From contig CAAGAT010000063.1 of NCBI GenBank assembly GCA_900767875.1, positions 1 to 33,470 on the forward strand: a DNA stretch of 33,470 bases. The letters run 5' to 3'. This DNA comes from an uncultured Sutterella sp. (GTDB lineage: Bacteria; Pseudomonadota; Gammaproteobacteria; Burkholderiales; Burkholderiaceae_F). The notes under the pieces are model-generated. The model was not told the DNA's origin and searched no databases. It was given only the letters and a program-made list of their open reading frames with translations. Made by a program: the position numbers and the translations under genes. The stretch's first letter is position 1, and every line of letters starts with the position of its first letter. Below, one piece after another: positions 6,983 to 15,423 of this stretch.

Positions 6983-9744
6983 CCGCCGCTCCGTTTGTGA
7001 ACCTCAGAAAGGCCGTGGAGGCTCTCGCTCGCCTCAGAGAGAGTTTGCGCTCGGCCATCGTGATGGACGGCAACGTGTCTGGCCTGACCGGGTCCGCGCG
7101 GCGCGGCACGGGCCGCCCCGTGGTGGACCGTTTCAGCCAAGTGCTGAGCGTGCAGTACTACGCCCCCGACTCCGGCGTCTTTATCCTCAACGATGGCGAG
7201 CGAAGTCCGGTCTCGGGCCTGGGGCGCGTCTTTGAACTCACGCCCGCGCTCTATGCGGACTCGACCCTCGCGGAAGGCTTTGAGCGCATCTTTTCGAGCG
7301 ACATGCCCGGGCCCGTCGTTTTTTCCGTCTCGCTTTTTGCCAGCGGCGCGGCCGTGCGCGAAACCCTGCGCGAGTTTGTTCAGTCGCGCTCGGGCGTGAC
7401 GGGGCAAACGCGCCTAACGAGCGAGGCCTCGGCGGTTTTATCCGAGATGGCTGTGCGCCGCGCGCGCATGATGGACGAGCGGGCCCGCGCCATGGTGAAT
7501 CAAACCGACACGAGCGTGCGGCACTTTCGGGTGTGGATGACGGTGGTCTGCTCGCCCGGGGAGGCCGAACTCTTGAGTATTCTCGAGGGCCGGGGGTCAC
7601 CGGCGTTCACACGGTTTTTGCGCGCCTGCCAAGCCATTGAAGCGTCCCTGAAGCAATTCGGGCTTTTTGCCTACGCTTGGGACGCGCAGGACTGGATCGC
7701 CACGATGCGCGAGCTCGTCAATCCCCAAAAGGCGGCCGCGGGGCTCTTGTCGGAAACGAGCCTGGCCGGTCACGCTCGAGGCTGCGTCATGGAGGACGAA
7801 ATCCCCGCCGATCCCCTGCGCAACGCCGTCGTGCACCCCGACACCCTGATCGACATCGGCCGCGAGGCCGTAACCTTTGCCTCGCCCGCGGCGCGCGAAG
7901 AACGCTCCGGGAAAGGGGACGCACCCGCACCCGAGCACGATGCCGTGCAGGCCGTGGGGTTGGCCGTGACGGGGCTGCCCGCACACACGCACCTGACGCG
8001 CATGGGCGCGATTCTGGGCGCGTCCGCCGCCGGCCGCGCGCGCATTCACACGCCCTTTATCTGGACCACGAGCGTGCAGCCCACCGACATCGGCGCGGAC
8101 CGCTCCGTGACGGCCGTCAAGCACGCCCGCGTGCGACAGCTCGTCAACACGGAAATCGGGCAGTTTCTGACGGACCTCGCCGAGCGGGAGCGGGACCTTG
8201 ACATCGCGCAAAAGGCCTGCGAAGAGGGGCGGGGCCTGGCCAAAATCGCCATGAGCCTGGTGGTCTACTGCGCGCAGGGCAAAGCCGCCGCGGCCGCGCA
8301 CAATGCGGCCAATGTCCTGGCGGCTGCGGGCTTTCACGCCTACACCGACGCGGGACTGCAGGTGATGGATCTGATGCACGCGCTGCCCTTGGAGGCCGGC
8401 TCGAGCCTGATGCGTGACATCAAAACCGCGGGTCGAGCCTTTACGGTGACGCGTGAGGCGGCAAGTCACATGCTCCCGTTGACGGGGGACTCGAGGGGGA
8501 GCCCGCCTCGTGCGGGCGACACGCGCCGCAAACCCATGCTCATGCTCACGGCCCGCTCGGGTGAGTTGATGCCCATCGACATCATTGCCAACCGCAACGG
8601 CAACTACAACGCCGTGGTGGCGGGGACCTCGGGCTCGGGCAAGTCGGTTCTCACACAGGAAATCGTCACGTCGGTCCTCGCGACTGGCGGGCGCATGTGG
8701 GTCTTTGACATCGGTAAGTCCTACGAGACCTGCGTGGAACTCGCGCAGGGGCAGTTCATCGACTTTGACAAGCACGCCGCCGGCCGCCAAGCCCAAGGCG
8801 GGCGAGCGGGCCTGTGCCTCAATCCGCTGGACATGATGGGCGAAGACGTGAGCGAAACCTTGGACGAAACCGCGCAGATCATCGCCGCCATGGCCAACGG
8901 CAACGCACCGATGGAAATGACGGCCATGGAGCTCGTCAAGGGCTGCATCGCCGCGCTCGTCAAGCGAGCCCGTTCGCAGGGGAAGGTGCCGCTGCTCACG
9001 GACCTCGTGTTGGAACTGATGAATTCCCGCGACCCCGCCCTGCACGACGTGGCGGTGCGCTTGTCGCCCTTTGCCGCGGGCGGGCGTTTCGGCGCCTGGT
9101 TTGACGGCAAAACGAGCATCAACTTTTCGGCCGCACTCGTGGTTCTCGAAATGGAGGCTCTCACCAACCGCCCCGTGTTGCAAAGCGCGGTGCTCCTGAT
9201 CCTCATCATGCGCATCCTGCAGGAAATTCGCTCGCGCCCGCGCCACGAGAAAAAGCTCATCGTGATCGACGAGGCCTGGCGGCTGCTCACCGGGGAGGCC
9301 GCGGGCTTTATCGAATGGGCCTGCCGCACGCTCAGAAAATACGGCGCCGGGATCGTGTGCATTTCGCAGTCGATGGAGGACTTTCGGATGTCGGGCACGG
9401 CCCGCGCCGTGCGCGCCAACGCCGACTCGGGGTTTTTGTTCCGGCAAAAGCCCGAAGGCATTGCCGCATACACGGGCGATCCCGTGCTGCAAAAGACCCT
9501 CTCGGGCCTGACCACCGTCTCGGAGGTCTACTCGGAAGTCTGGGCCAAGGTGGGCGACGCCGCCGGTGTCGTCGGGCGCCTTATTCTCGATCCCTTCTCA
9601 ATGACCGCTTTCTCCACCCGAGCCGACGTCTTTGAAGCCGTGCGTGCGGAAAAAGCGCGCGGGTGTTCGGCCGTGGAAGCCATCTCGCGGGTGGCCGGCC
9701 GCGGCCGCGAGGGCAACAACTTTTCGCAAGGAGCCGCCCGATGA
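6979..9744 (+). CDS. traC: TraC, VirB4-like ATPase of pilus assembly
   Basis: A 921-residue ATPase, normal length for TraC. The start GTG at 6979 overlaps the traV stop and has GGAG eight bases upstream. The N-terminal half is the TraC/VirB4 N domain. The ATPase half has Walker A AGTSGSGKS (Lys at residue 555) and Walker B KLIVIDEAW (Asp-Glu at 764-765), followed by FIEWACRTLRKYGAGIVCIS with ISQ, as in VirB4 motors. It drives pilus assembly at the inner membrane. The C-terminal end overlaps the next start by four bases, so trbI translation is coupled to it. Confidence 0.95.
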   Translation: MTAAPFVNLRKAVEALARLRESLRSAIVMDGNVSGLTGSARRGTGRPVVDRFSQVLSVQYYAPDSGVFILNDGERSPVSGLGRVFELTPALYADSTLAEGFERIFSSDMPGPVVFSVSLFASGAAVRETLREFVQSRSGVTGQTRLTSEASAVLSEMAVRRARMMDERARAMVNQTDTSVRHFRVWMTVVCSPGEAELLSILEGRGSPAFTRFLRACQAIEASLKQFGLFAYAWDAQDWIATMRELVNPQKAAAGLLSETSLAGHARGCVMEDEIPADPLRNAVVHPDTLIDIGREAVTFASPAAREERSGKGDAPAPEHDAVQAVGLAVTGLPAHTHLTRMGAILGASAAGRARIHTPFIWTTSVQPTDIGADRSVTAVKHARVRQLVNTEIGQFLTDLAERERDLDIAQKACEEGRGLAKIAMSLVVYCAQGKAAAAAHNAANVLAAAGFHAYTDAGLQVMDLMHALPLEAGSSLMRDIKTAGRAFTVTREAASHMLPLTGDSRGSPPRAGDTRRKPMLMLTARSGELMPIDIIANRNGNYNAVVAGTSGSGKSVLTQEIVTSVLATGGRMWVFDIGKSYETCVELAQGQFIDFDKHAAGRQAQGGRAGLCLNPLDMMGEDVSETLDETAQIIAAMANGNAPMEMTAMELVKGCIAALVKRARSQGKVPLLTDLVLELMNSRDPALHDVAVRLSPFAAGGRFGAWFDGKTSINFSAALVVLEMEALTNRPVLQSAVLLILIMRILQEIRSRPRHEKKLIVIDEAWRLLTGEAAGFIEWACRTLRKYGAGIVCISQSMEDFRMSGTARAVRANADSGFLFRQKPEGIAAYTGDPVLQKTLSGLTTVSEVYSEVWAKVGDAAGVVGRLILDPFSMTAFSTRADVFEAVRAEKARGCSAVEAISRVAGRGREGNNFSQGAAR

Positions 9745-11585
9745 GCCGCACGCAGGAAGCGCTTCAGGCGCGTGAGCGCGCCAAAGCTCGGCAAGAGGAG
9801 CAAAAGAGCAAGACCCCGCCGGCCGGCGCACTCGCACCCGTGAACGGATCGAACAAGCCGCAGGCCCAGGCCAAAGCGCCTCGCACCAAAGCCGCTTCGC
9901 CCTCTCAGGCCAAAAAGAGCGCAGCCAAGGCCGGGCAGGAAGCCGCCGCACAGGCGGCGGCCGCCTGGGGCGGCACTCAAACGCCGGCCGGTAAGGAAAT
10001 CAAAGAAGAGCCTCAGATGCAGGCAGAGGGGGAAACGAAACACGCTGTAGCTGAGACTGAGGCCAAGCCGGCGACGGTTGCGCAACCGCAGGAGCCCGTG
10101 ACCGTCGTGGGCCTGCCCGACGAGCCCAAGCCTTTGACGGACGCACAAAAGCGGGTGCTCTGGGAAAAGGAGCGCTACGCGATCCTGTCGAGCTCGCCCG
10201 GGGCGATGGCCTTTCACGAGGACGCGATGGCGCGGGCCCTGCACGGGCCGGCCCTCGAGCGCTTGGCTAAAGCCAATGGCCTCACCTCTCACGAAGCCGC
10301 GCGGGTACGCGACGAGTTTGAGATTATGCACCGCGAGAACGTGATGACGCAGGCCTCGGGCGGGAGCCTATCCAAACCCTTTGACGTGGAGAGCAAGGGG
10401 ATCGATCCGGCCGCAGGAGAAAGGAATCCCGAAGAGGCCTCGGCGGAGACGGGGCAGACGGTGAGCGCCCAAGACGGTGCGCCTGCCCAACCGACCGTGA
10501 CGGCCGAGACCACGAGTGCGGAAACGCAAGAGGGCAAAGGGCAAGACAGTGGCGGCGAAGACGCCGCCGAGGATCCCGCCTGGGCCGACGAAGCCGCGCA
10601 GGCTTCGGTGTCCGATGTCGAGGCGGAAAAGAGAGAAGAGAAAGAAGAGCAAGAGGGCAAAGACGAGGCCGTTGAGGGAGAGGAACCCCAAACGCAAGAT
10701 CATCAAGAGACGGCGGAGGCGCCCGAAAGTGTCCCGACCGAGCAGGAGGCTGCCAAGCCCGCCCCTCAGGGTAAGCGAACCGAAGAGCCCGATCCCGATT
10801 CCGAGGCTCTCTCGCCCCCGGTCGACGCCATGGTGCGCGAAGAGCAAGAACGACGCCGTCGGTGGGAAGAAGAGCGCAACGTCAACGAAGAGATCGGACG
10901 GCGCGAGAGCGAAAACGCCCGATTGGCGTGTGAGGGTATCCGAGCGGACGTCCGCCGCGAGCGCGAAGAAGCCCGGTGGTTCAACCGCGCCCGCCGTTTG
11001 TGCAGTCGTTTGTGGGGGCAGTCGGCGGTGACGACAACCTCCCGCGGCTTGGTGTGGACACGCACGCTCGTTGGAGTCGGCGTGGCGGCCGTGATCGGGT
11101 GCGCCCTTTGGGTGACGCTGCCCGTGGGGGTGAGCGTCGCCGTCATCTGGCGAACGGCGACGGAATCTGTTTCGGCCGTCGTGCCCTCGCTACGCAATCC
11201 GTTTGCCGGTCCCCGTTTGGCCGTGGCTGACCGCCGCGGGGCGCACGAGGCGCTGCGCGTGTTGGCGCAAACCGAGAACCTTGCCACGCTGCTCGCGGCC
11301 CAGGAGGCCTATGAGGATCTGTTCCTGGCGGCCTGCGCGTCCGTGGCCGGGCGCGAGCGTCTGATCGTGATCGATGCCCGTGCGGTGATTGCCTCGAGCG
11401 ACGCCGAAGAGACGGACGTCACGCCGCTCATCACCGCCGAAATCGTGCGGCTGGTGCGCGCGGGATTTCTCAAGGCGAAGACGCCCGAGCCTGCGGCCGG
11501 CAAGGATTCCCCGACCGATGAGAAGGGCAAAGACATTCCGGCCGACGAGAAACCCGTTTCGGACTCTGAAGGAGAGAAACGATGA
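9741..11585 (+). CDS. trbI: TrbI-like protein with a very long charged N-terminal extension
   Basis: A 614-residue protein; the ATG at 9741 overlaps the traC stop and follows AAGGAG by seven bases. Residues 1-430 are low-complexity, rich in Glu, Ala, Gln, Lys and Pro, with likely coiled-coil parts (for example EEQERRRRWEEERN) and no known fold visible. One membrane segment lies near 443-470, after which about 120 residues resemble F-type TrbI: a helical part (EALRVLAQTENLATLLAAQ), the strand RLIVIDARAVIAS, then TDVTPLITAEIVRLV. A short acidic tail follows. F TrbI is about 128 residues and affects pilus retraction, and it sits between traC and traW, exactly as here. The family call rests on the C-terminal part and on synteny; the extension has no assigned role. 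Confidence 0.65.
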   Translation: MSRTQEALQARERAKARQEEQKSKTPPAGALAPVNGSNKPQAQAKAPRTKAASPSQAKKSAAKAGQEAAAQAAAAWGGTQTPAGKEIKEEPQMQAEGETKHAVAETEAKPATVAQPQEPVTVVGLPDEPKPLTDAQKRVLWEKERYAILSSSPGAMAFHEDAMARALHGPALERLAKANGLTSHEAARVRDEFEIMHRENVMTQASGGSLSKPFDVESKGIDPAAGERNPEEASAETGQTVSAQDGAPAQPTVTAETTSAETQEGKGQDSGGEDAAEDPAWADEAAQASVSDVEAEKREEKEEQEGKDEAVEGEEPQTQDHQETAEAPESVPTEQEAAKPAPQGKRTEEPDPDSEALSPPVDAMVREEQERRRRWEEERNVNEEIGRRESENARLACEGIRADVRREREEARWFNRARRLCSRLWGQSAVTTTSRGLVWTRTLVGVGVAAVIGCALWVTLPVGVSVAVIWRTATESVSAVVPSLRNPFAGPRLAVADRRGAHEALRVLAQTENLATLLAAQEAYEDLFLAACASVAGRERLIVIDARAVIASSDAEETDVTPLITAEIVRLVRAGFLKAKTPEPAAGKDSPTDEKGKDIPADEKPVSDSEGEKR

Positions 11586-12307
11586 TCCGCCGGACCCTGG
11601 TGCTCATTGTTCTGACGCTCGTGATGCTGGCGATCCTCACGCCCGTCGAGGACGACGCGCAAGCTGCCTCGTTGTGGTCGGAACAAGAGGCGGGTCAGTG
11701 CACGGCCTGTGTCAAGCAACCGACGGGTGAGGGTGTGGACCTTTACGCGGCCCCGACGAGCCCCGTCACCGAGCCCGACTGGGAGCTGCTCCTGCGAGGC
11801 CGCGCCGCGGAGGCCGACCGGATGGGGTTGATCCGCAAAGCGCAGTTTGCCTCCCGCCAAACCCTCGAGCGGCACGCCCGTGTGCCGGTGGACCTTGAGC
11901 TGCCCCGGGCCGCGGTCACCCGCACGCGCGAAGTGGTGGTGATGGACGAAGAGGCGGCTCGTCGGCTTTCCCATGCGGTGCGCAAGGTGCTCGAGGGCTT
12001 TGAGCGCGCCTACGTCTTTTTTGACGCGGACGATCCGCTGCAGCGCGCCTACGTGTTGACGATGCCCGGGATCGGGACGACCGTGCGGCCCGTGGCGGCC
12101 GCGGGCAACGTCGTGAAAGCGTCGCAGGCCATGCGCCTGCGCCTTTTCGCCGATCAGGGCGGCACCCTCAAGCGGCGTTTTTCCCTGGCGGCCGTGCCCA
12201 GCCTCGTGCGCATCCGTTGGACTGGAGACGGGGTGAGAGCGCTCGTCACCGAGACGAACCTCTCCGGTCTTGAGGACACCTCGGAGCCCGTGCCGGAAGC
12301 GCCATAG
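11582..12307 (+). CDS. traW: TraW pilus assembly protein
   Basis: A 241-residue exported protein. The ATG overlaps the trbI stop and has AAGGAG seven bases upstream. A signal peptide (hydrophobic core LVLIVLTLVMLAIL) ends near DDAQA-A. The mature protein shows TraW hallmarks: VTEPDWELLLRGRA near the start, FFDADDPLQRAYV in the middle and the strand pattern LRLFADQGG ... FSLAAVPSLVRI near the end. TraW acts in the periplasm with TrbC and TraU in pilus assembly. Two mature Cys (CTAC) near residue 42 form a CxxC that I would not call catalytic without further evidence. Confidence 0.8.
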   Translation: MIRRTLVLIVLTLVMLAILTPVEDDAQAASLWSEQEAGQCTACVKQPTGEGVDLYAAPTSPVTEPDWELLLRGRAAEADRMGLIRKAQFASRQTLERHARVPVDLELPRAAVTRTREVVVMDEEAARRLSHAVRKVLEGFERAYVFFDADDPLQRAYVLTMPGIGTTVRPVAAAGNVVKASQAMRLRLFADQGGTLKRRFSLAAVPSLVRIRWTGDGVRALVTETNLSGLEDTSEPVPEAP

Positions 12308-12406
12308 AAACAAGCCTTTGGGCGTTTATACAAACCCGTAAACCCACGAACGCCCAAGCCCACAAACACACAAAACACAAGCCAACAACACATCAAATCC
12401 ACCGCT
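12308..12406 (+). promoter_or_regulatory. A/C-rich leader before the unknown gene at 12407
   Basis: A 99-base spacer made largely of A and C (for example ACAAACACACAAAACACAAG), with almost no G over its last 60 bases and no Shine-Dalgarno before the ATG at 12407. Unstructured A-rich leaders can support translation through ribosomal protein S1. Similar A/C-rich spacers precede trbC and traF, so this is a recurring feature of the operon. Confidence 0.4.
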
Positions 12407-13429
12407 ATGACCACTTATCCGCGCCGCAGTGAAATCAACCAGAACACGGCCAAAATGGACGTCGACGATCGACGGCAGGCCGCCGGGCTCTCCGTGACCG
12501 ATCCGTCGCCCGCCCGAGACTTTGCCGCGCAGTGCCTCTGGAGCGAGGAGGTGCGCGCCCTGCCTTTTGCCACCGCCAGTGACTTGGGGGTTCTGGCCCT
12601 GACGCTCGTCTCGCACGTCTTGTCGCCCCTGAAGGCCACCGCCAAGCGCGACGGCAAGGCGGCCCAGGAAGCGCTGCTCGAGCTCTTTAAGAGCCTGCCC
12701 GTGCCCGACGCCAAGAGCCTGAATACCACCGTGACGGATCTCAAGACCCTGATGGCCGCTTTTCGGCTGATGCTCGAAGGGCGAAGCGGTAAAAAGGGCC
12801 TCAAACTCAATGGTCAATACTTCGGCGCGTCGGTGACGGCCTTTCAGACCGGTTACGACGGCCACTGGATCACGCGCGAGGCGGCGCTGCGGCTGCGCCT
12901 GGTGCGCTACTTTGAGAAAACGAGCGGGGAGTTTGCCAAGTGCCTTGCGCGTGCTATGGCGGCCCTCTCGCGCAACGGCACGGCCTACGCGGCCTGGAGC
13001 GCGGGCTGGCCGGTTTTTGTGTGCGACCTCAACAACACCCTCGAGCGCTATGCCGCGCAGGAACTCATGAGCGCCGCCCGCGGGGAGGTGGCGGTGGTGA
13101 CCAAACCCCTCACGATCGAGACGCAGGCCACGGTCGCGAAGTGGTGCAATGGGATGGTCATCATCCGCGATGAGGCGGGCCTCCTGCACACCCTGTTGGG
13201 CGGCTACGGGACGGTGATGCTCCTGGAAAAACGCATCGGCGGCTGGACCCTGACCTTCCCTGCCGGGGGTGCGGCCGAGCGGGACCTCAAAAACAAAAAG
13301 TACCCGGGCTTTGCACGAGCCCTGTCGCGCTGCGCGCAGCTGCCCGCCTCGCTCTCGGCCCCCGAGCGCGCCGGGGGCAAAGGCAAGGCGGGGAAGACGA
13401 AACACACCGGCCCGTCGGAGAAGGAATAA
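12407..13429 (+). CDS. Unknown cytoplasmic protein between traW and traU
   Basis: A 340-residue protein with no signal peptide or membrane segment, in contrast to all its exported neighbours. The start at 12407 lacks a Shine-Dalgarno; a second ATG 16 codons later is an alternative. The protein is mostly helical in look (for example SDLGVLALTLVSHVLSPLKA), with a more mixed second half (AWSAGWPVFVCDLNNTLERY, VVTKPLTIETQATVAKW, GGYGTVMLLEKRIGGWTLTF) and a basic, disordered C-terminus. F-type operons normally have traW followed directly by traU, so this is an insertion into the conserved order, but its GC-rich codon use matches the operon. I do not recognise the family. Its stop is followed three bases later by the traU start, so the two are probably translated together. 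Confidence 0.75.
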   Translation: MTTYPRRSEINQNTAKMDVDDRRQAAGLSVTDPSPARDFAAQCLWSEEVRALPFATASDLGVLALTLVSHVLSPLKATAKRDGKAAQEALLELFKSLPVPDAKSLNTTVTDLKTLMAAFRLMLEGRSGKKGLKLNGQYFGASVTAFQTGYDGHWITREAALRLRLVRYFEKTSGEFAKCLARAMAALSRNGTAYAAWSAGWPVFVCDLNNTLERYAAQELMSAARGEVAVVTKPLTIETQATVAKWCNGMVIIRDEAGLLHTLLGGYGTVMLLEKRIGGWTLTFPAGGAAERDLKNKKYPGFARALSRCAQLPASLSAPERAGGKGKAGKTKHTGPSEKE

Positions 13430-13432
13430 GCC

Positions 13433-14533
13433 GTGGGGATGTCGTTGACCAACGGCCGTGCCTTGACTCGGGCGGCGGGGATGCTCTGTGCCGTGGTTCT
13501 CGTCCTGTCTTCCTTCGGGGTTCGGGCCGCCTGCAAGGGCGCCTTTCCGAACCCCGTCACCGACGTGTGCTGGAGCTGTCTTTTCCCGATGAAGGTGGCC
13601 GGCGTGCGCGTGAGCAGCGAGGGCGTCTCGGACCCCAAGACCGATGCGCCCGCCGTGTGCACGTGCCGGCGCGGGGCCGTGCCGGTGCCGGGCCTCAATA
13701 TGTCTTTCTGGGAGCCGCTGCGCACCGTCGAGATCGTGCGCGAGCCCTATTGCCTGGTGTCTCTCGGGGGTGTCTCGATGGACCCGGGCATACACGCGCC
13801 CGCCCACGGCCGCAGCGCGCAGCGCAACGCCTCGGTCAACGCCAGCTTTGCGGACAATGTAGGCGAGGACGGCATGGGGACGCCCTCGAGCGGCACCGCG
13901 TTTTATCAGGCGCACTGGTACCACACGCCCTGGCTCTTCATTCTCGAGTCCGTGGTGGACACCTCGTGCCTGGAAAACGCGGCCTGGGATCTGGCGTATC
14001 TGACGGAGCTCGATCCCGTCTGGGGCGATGCCCTCGCAAGTTTCATCCTCGCGCCCGAATCGGCTATTTTTGCCAATCCCGTGGCGGCCGCGGCCTGTGC
14101 CCTCGATTGCACCGCCGCCTACGCCAATGCGCCGGTCAACGAACTTTTTTGGTGCAGCGGTTGCCAGGGCAGCCTTTACCCGCTGTCGGGCTGGATTGCG
14201 GGGATGACCAGTAGCCTGCAGGCCTGGCACCTCATCGCCGCCCGCATGACCGTCAAGCTCGCCCGTGAGGGGCTGCTCTGGGCCGCCTACGGGGAAAAGG
14301 GCCAGTGCGGGCCCTACTTTGAGCCCATTCCCCGCAAGGACGTCTGGCGCACCCAGCTCGTCTATCCCACCGTGACCGCCTCGGGCGACAAATGCTGCCG
14401 GCCCCTGGGAGCCCCCACGCAGACCTGGGGCTCGGGAAAGACACCGCCCTACACGGGCGAAGACGGAGCCATTTTGCTTTGGCGCATGCGGGACTGCTGC
14501 GCAAGCAAGGACCTGATGAGCGGCACGCCGTAA
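13433..14533 (+). CDS. traU: TraU pilus assembly/DNA transfer protein
   Basis: A 366-residue exported protein, close to the usual TraU length of about 330. GTG at 13433 is chosen because AAGGA lies seven bases upstream; ATG at 13439 is the alternative. A signal peptide ends near GVRA-A. The mature protein has about sixteen Cys, including CWSC, CTC, CSGC and two CC pairs. TraU-like segments include NPVTDVCWSCLFPMKVAG near the N-terminus and GEKGQCGPYFEPIPRKDVWR near the C-terminus. TraU is periplasmic, needs disulfide formation and acts in DNA transfer and pilus assembly. It follows the unknown gene after three bases. Confidence 0.9.
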   Translation: MGMSLTNGRALTRAAGMLCAVVLVLSSFGVRAACKGAFPNPVTDVCWSCLFPMKVAGVRVSSEGVSDPKTDAPAVCTCRRGAVPVPGLNMSFWEPLRTVEIVREPYCLVSLGGVSMDPGIHAPAHGRSAQRNASVNASFADNVGEDGMGTPSSGTAFYQAHWYHTPWLFILESVVDTSCLENAAWDLAYLTELDPVWGDALASFILAPESAIFANPVAAAACALDCTAAYANAPVNELFWCSGCQGSLYPLSGWIAGMTSSLQAWHLIAARMTVKLAREGLLWAAYGEKGQCGPYFEPIPRKDVWRTQLVYPTVTASGDKCCRPLGAPTQTWGSGKTPPYTGEDGAILLWRMRDCCASKDLMSGTP

Positions 14534-14556
14534 AGGTGGTTTGACGGATCTGCGTA

Positions 14557-15423
14557 ATGCCGGGAACACCCAAAAGAAGAAAAACACAGAGCATGAAAAG
14601 AATAAAAACACAAATGTGTAAAGGTACAAATCAACGGGACTCAAAAGAGGGGCAAAATCAAGGATGTGCCGCCGCACGGCCGTCGGCGGGTCGTCGTTGG
14701 GCAGCGCTTGCAGCGGTCGCTTTTGTCCTTGCCGTCCCATCCGTCAATGCTCCGGCGCAGGACGCTGTCACCGCCCGCACGGACGAGGCGCTGATCGGCC
14801 GAGCCCTGTCGGCCGTCGACGCGTTGGCGGGAAGACTTCAGACCGGCGGTGACGTGGGACCGGGGGCGGTGCCGGGCCTGCCCGGCGGTCCCCGCTTGAG
14901 CCTGGCGGTCTCCATGAGCCTGTCCGCGGACTACCGTCGGATGCTGGCCGCCGACGCCCTCAAGGCAGGGGTGCGGTTGGCGGTCCGCGGCCTGCCCGTG
15001 CCCGAAGGGTTTGAAAAACGGCCCTACTTCGCGGGCAGCGACAAGGAGCGCCGTACGGCCAGGGCGCAGATCACGGCCGGGGCCGCTCTCCTGCATGAGG
15101 CCTTCGGGTCGGTAGAGGTCGACCCCGTGTTTTTCCGGCGCCACGGCATCGAGGACGTGCCCGTGCTGGTCTTGGAGGATGAGGCGGGGGTGATTGCGCG
15201 TGTGCACGGCGCCGTGACGCTCTCCTGGGCCCTGGAGGCGATGGCGGATCGCTTGGCGGAGGCCGAAGGGCGTCAGGCCCCTGGCGTGAACGACAAGCGC
15301 CTCGAGGCGGCCCGGGGGGTTGTGATCCGCACGGGTTGCCGCCTGATGGCCGGAACCTTTGCCGCGTACGCGTTTGCGGGTGTCTCGTGCGAAGAAGCGA
15401 TGAAGGGAAGGGACGCGCAATGA
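14557..15423 (+). CDS. trbC: TrbC pilus assembly protein (thioredoxin-like family)
   Basis: A 288-residue product if ATG 14557 is used. Other in-frame ATGs lie at 14593 and 14614; none has a good Shine-Dalgarno, and the region is A-rich. A signal peptide (WAALAAVAFVLAVPSVNA) sits after an unusually long basic N-terminus. TrbC family marks: LAVSMSLSADYRRMLAADA, VRLAVRGLPVPEGF, VDPVFFRRHGIEDVPVLVL and an ALEAM helix. TrbC is a periplasmic partner of TraW. Its gene overlaps the following one by four bases (ATGA). F has trbC between traU and traN, the same as here. Confidence 0.85.
   Translation: MPGTPKRRKTQSMKRIKTQMCKGTNQRDSKEGQNQGCAAARPSAGRRWAALAAVAFVLAVPSVNAPAQDAVTARTDEALIGRALSAVDALAGRLQTGGDVGPGAVPGLPGGPRLSLAVSMSLSADYRRMLAADALKAGVRLAVRGLPVPEGFEKRPYFAGSDKERRTARAQITAGAALLHEAFGSVEVDPVFFRRHGIEDVPVLVLEDEAGVIARVHGAVTLSWALEAMADRLAEAEGRQAPGVNDKRLEAARGVVIRTGCRLMAGTFAAYAFAGVSCEEAMKGRDAQ

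Noticed and set aside
7597..9492. 631-codon minus-strand frame opposite traC
   Set aside because: It is a shadow of the GC-rich traC codons (His/Arg/Gly-rich, no motifs); traC has clear Walker motifs on the other strand.
12326..14740. 804-codon minus-strand frame opposite the 12407 gene and traU
   Set aside because: Long only because of GC-rich codons on the coding strand; it crosses several genes and intergenic leaders and has Arg/Gly/His-rich composition without motifs.
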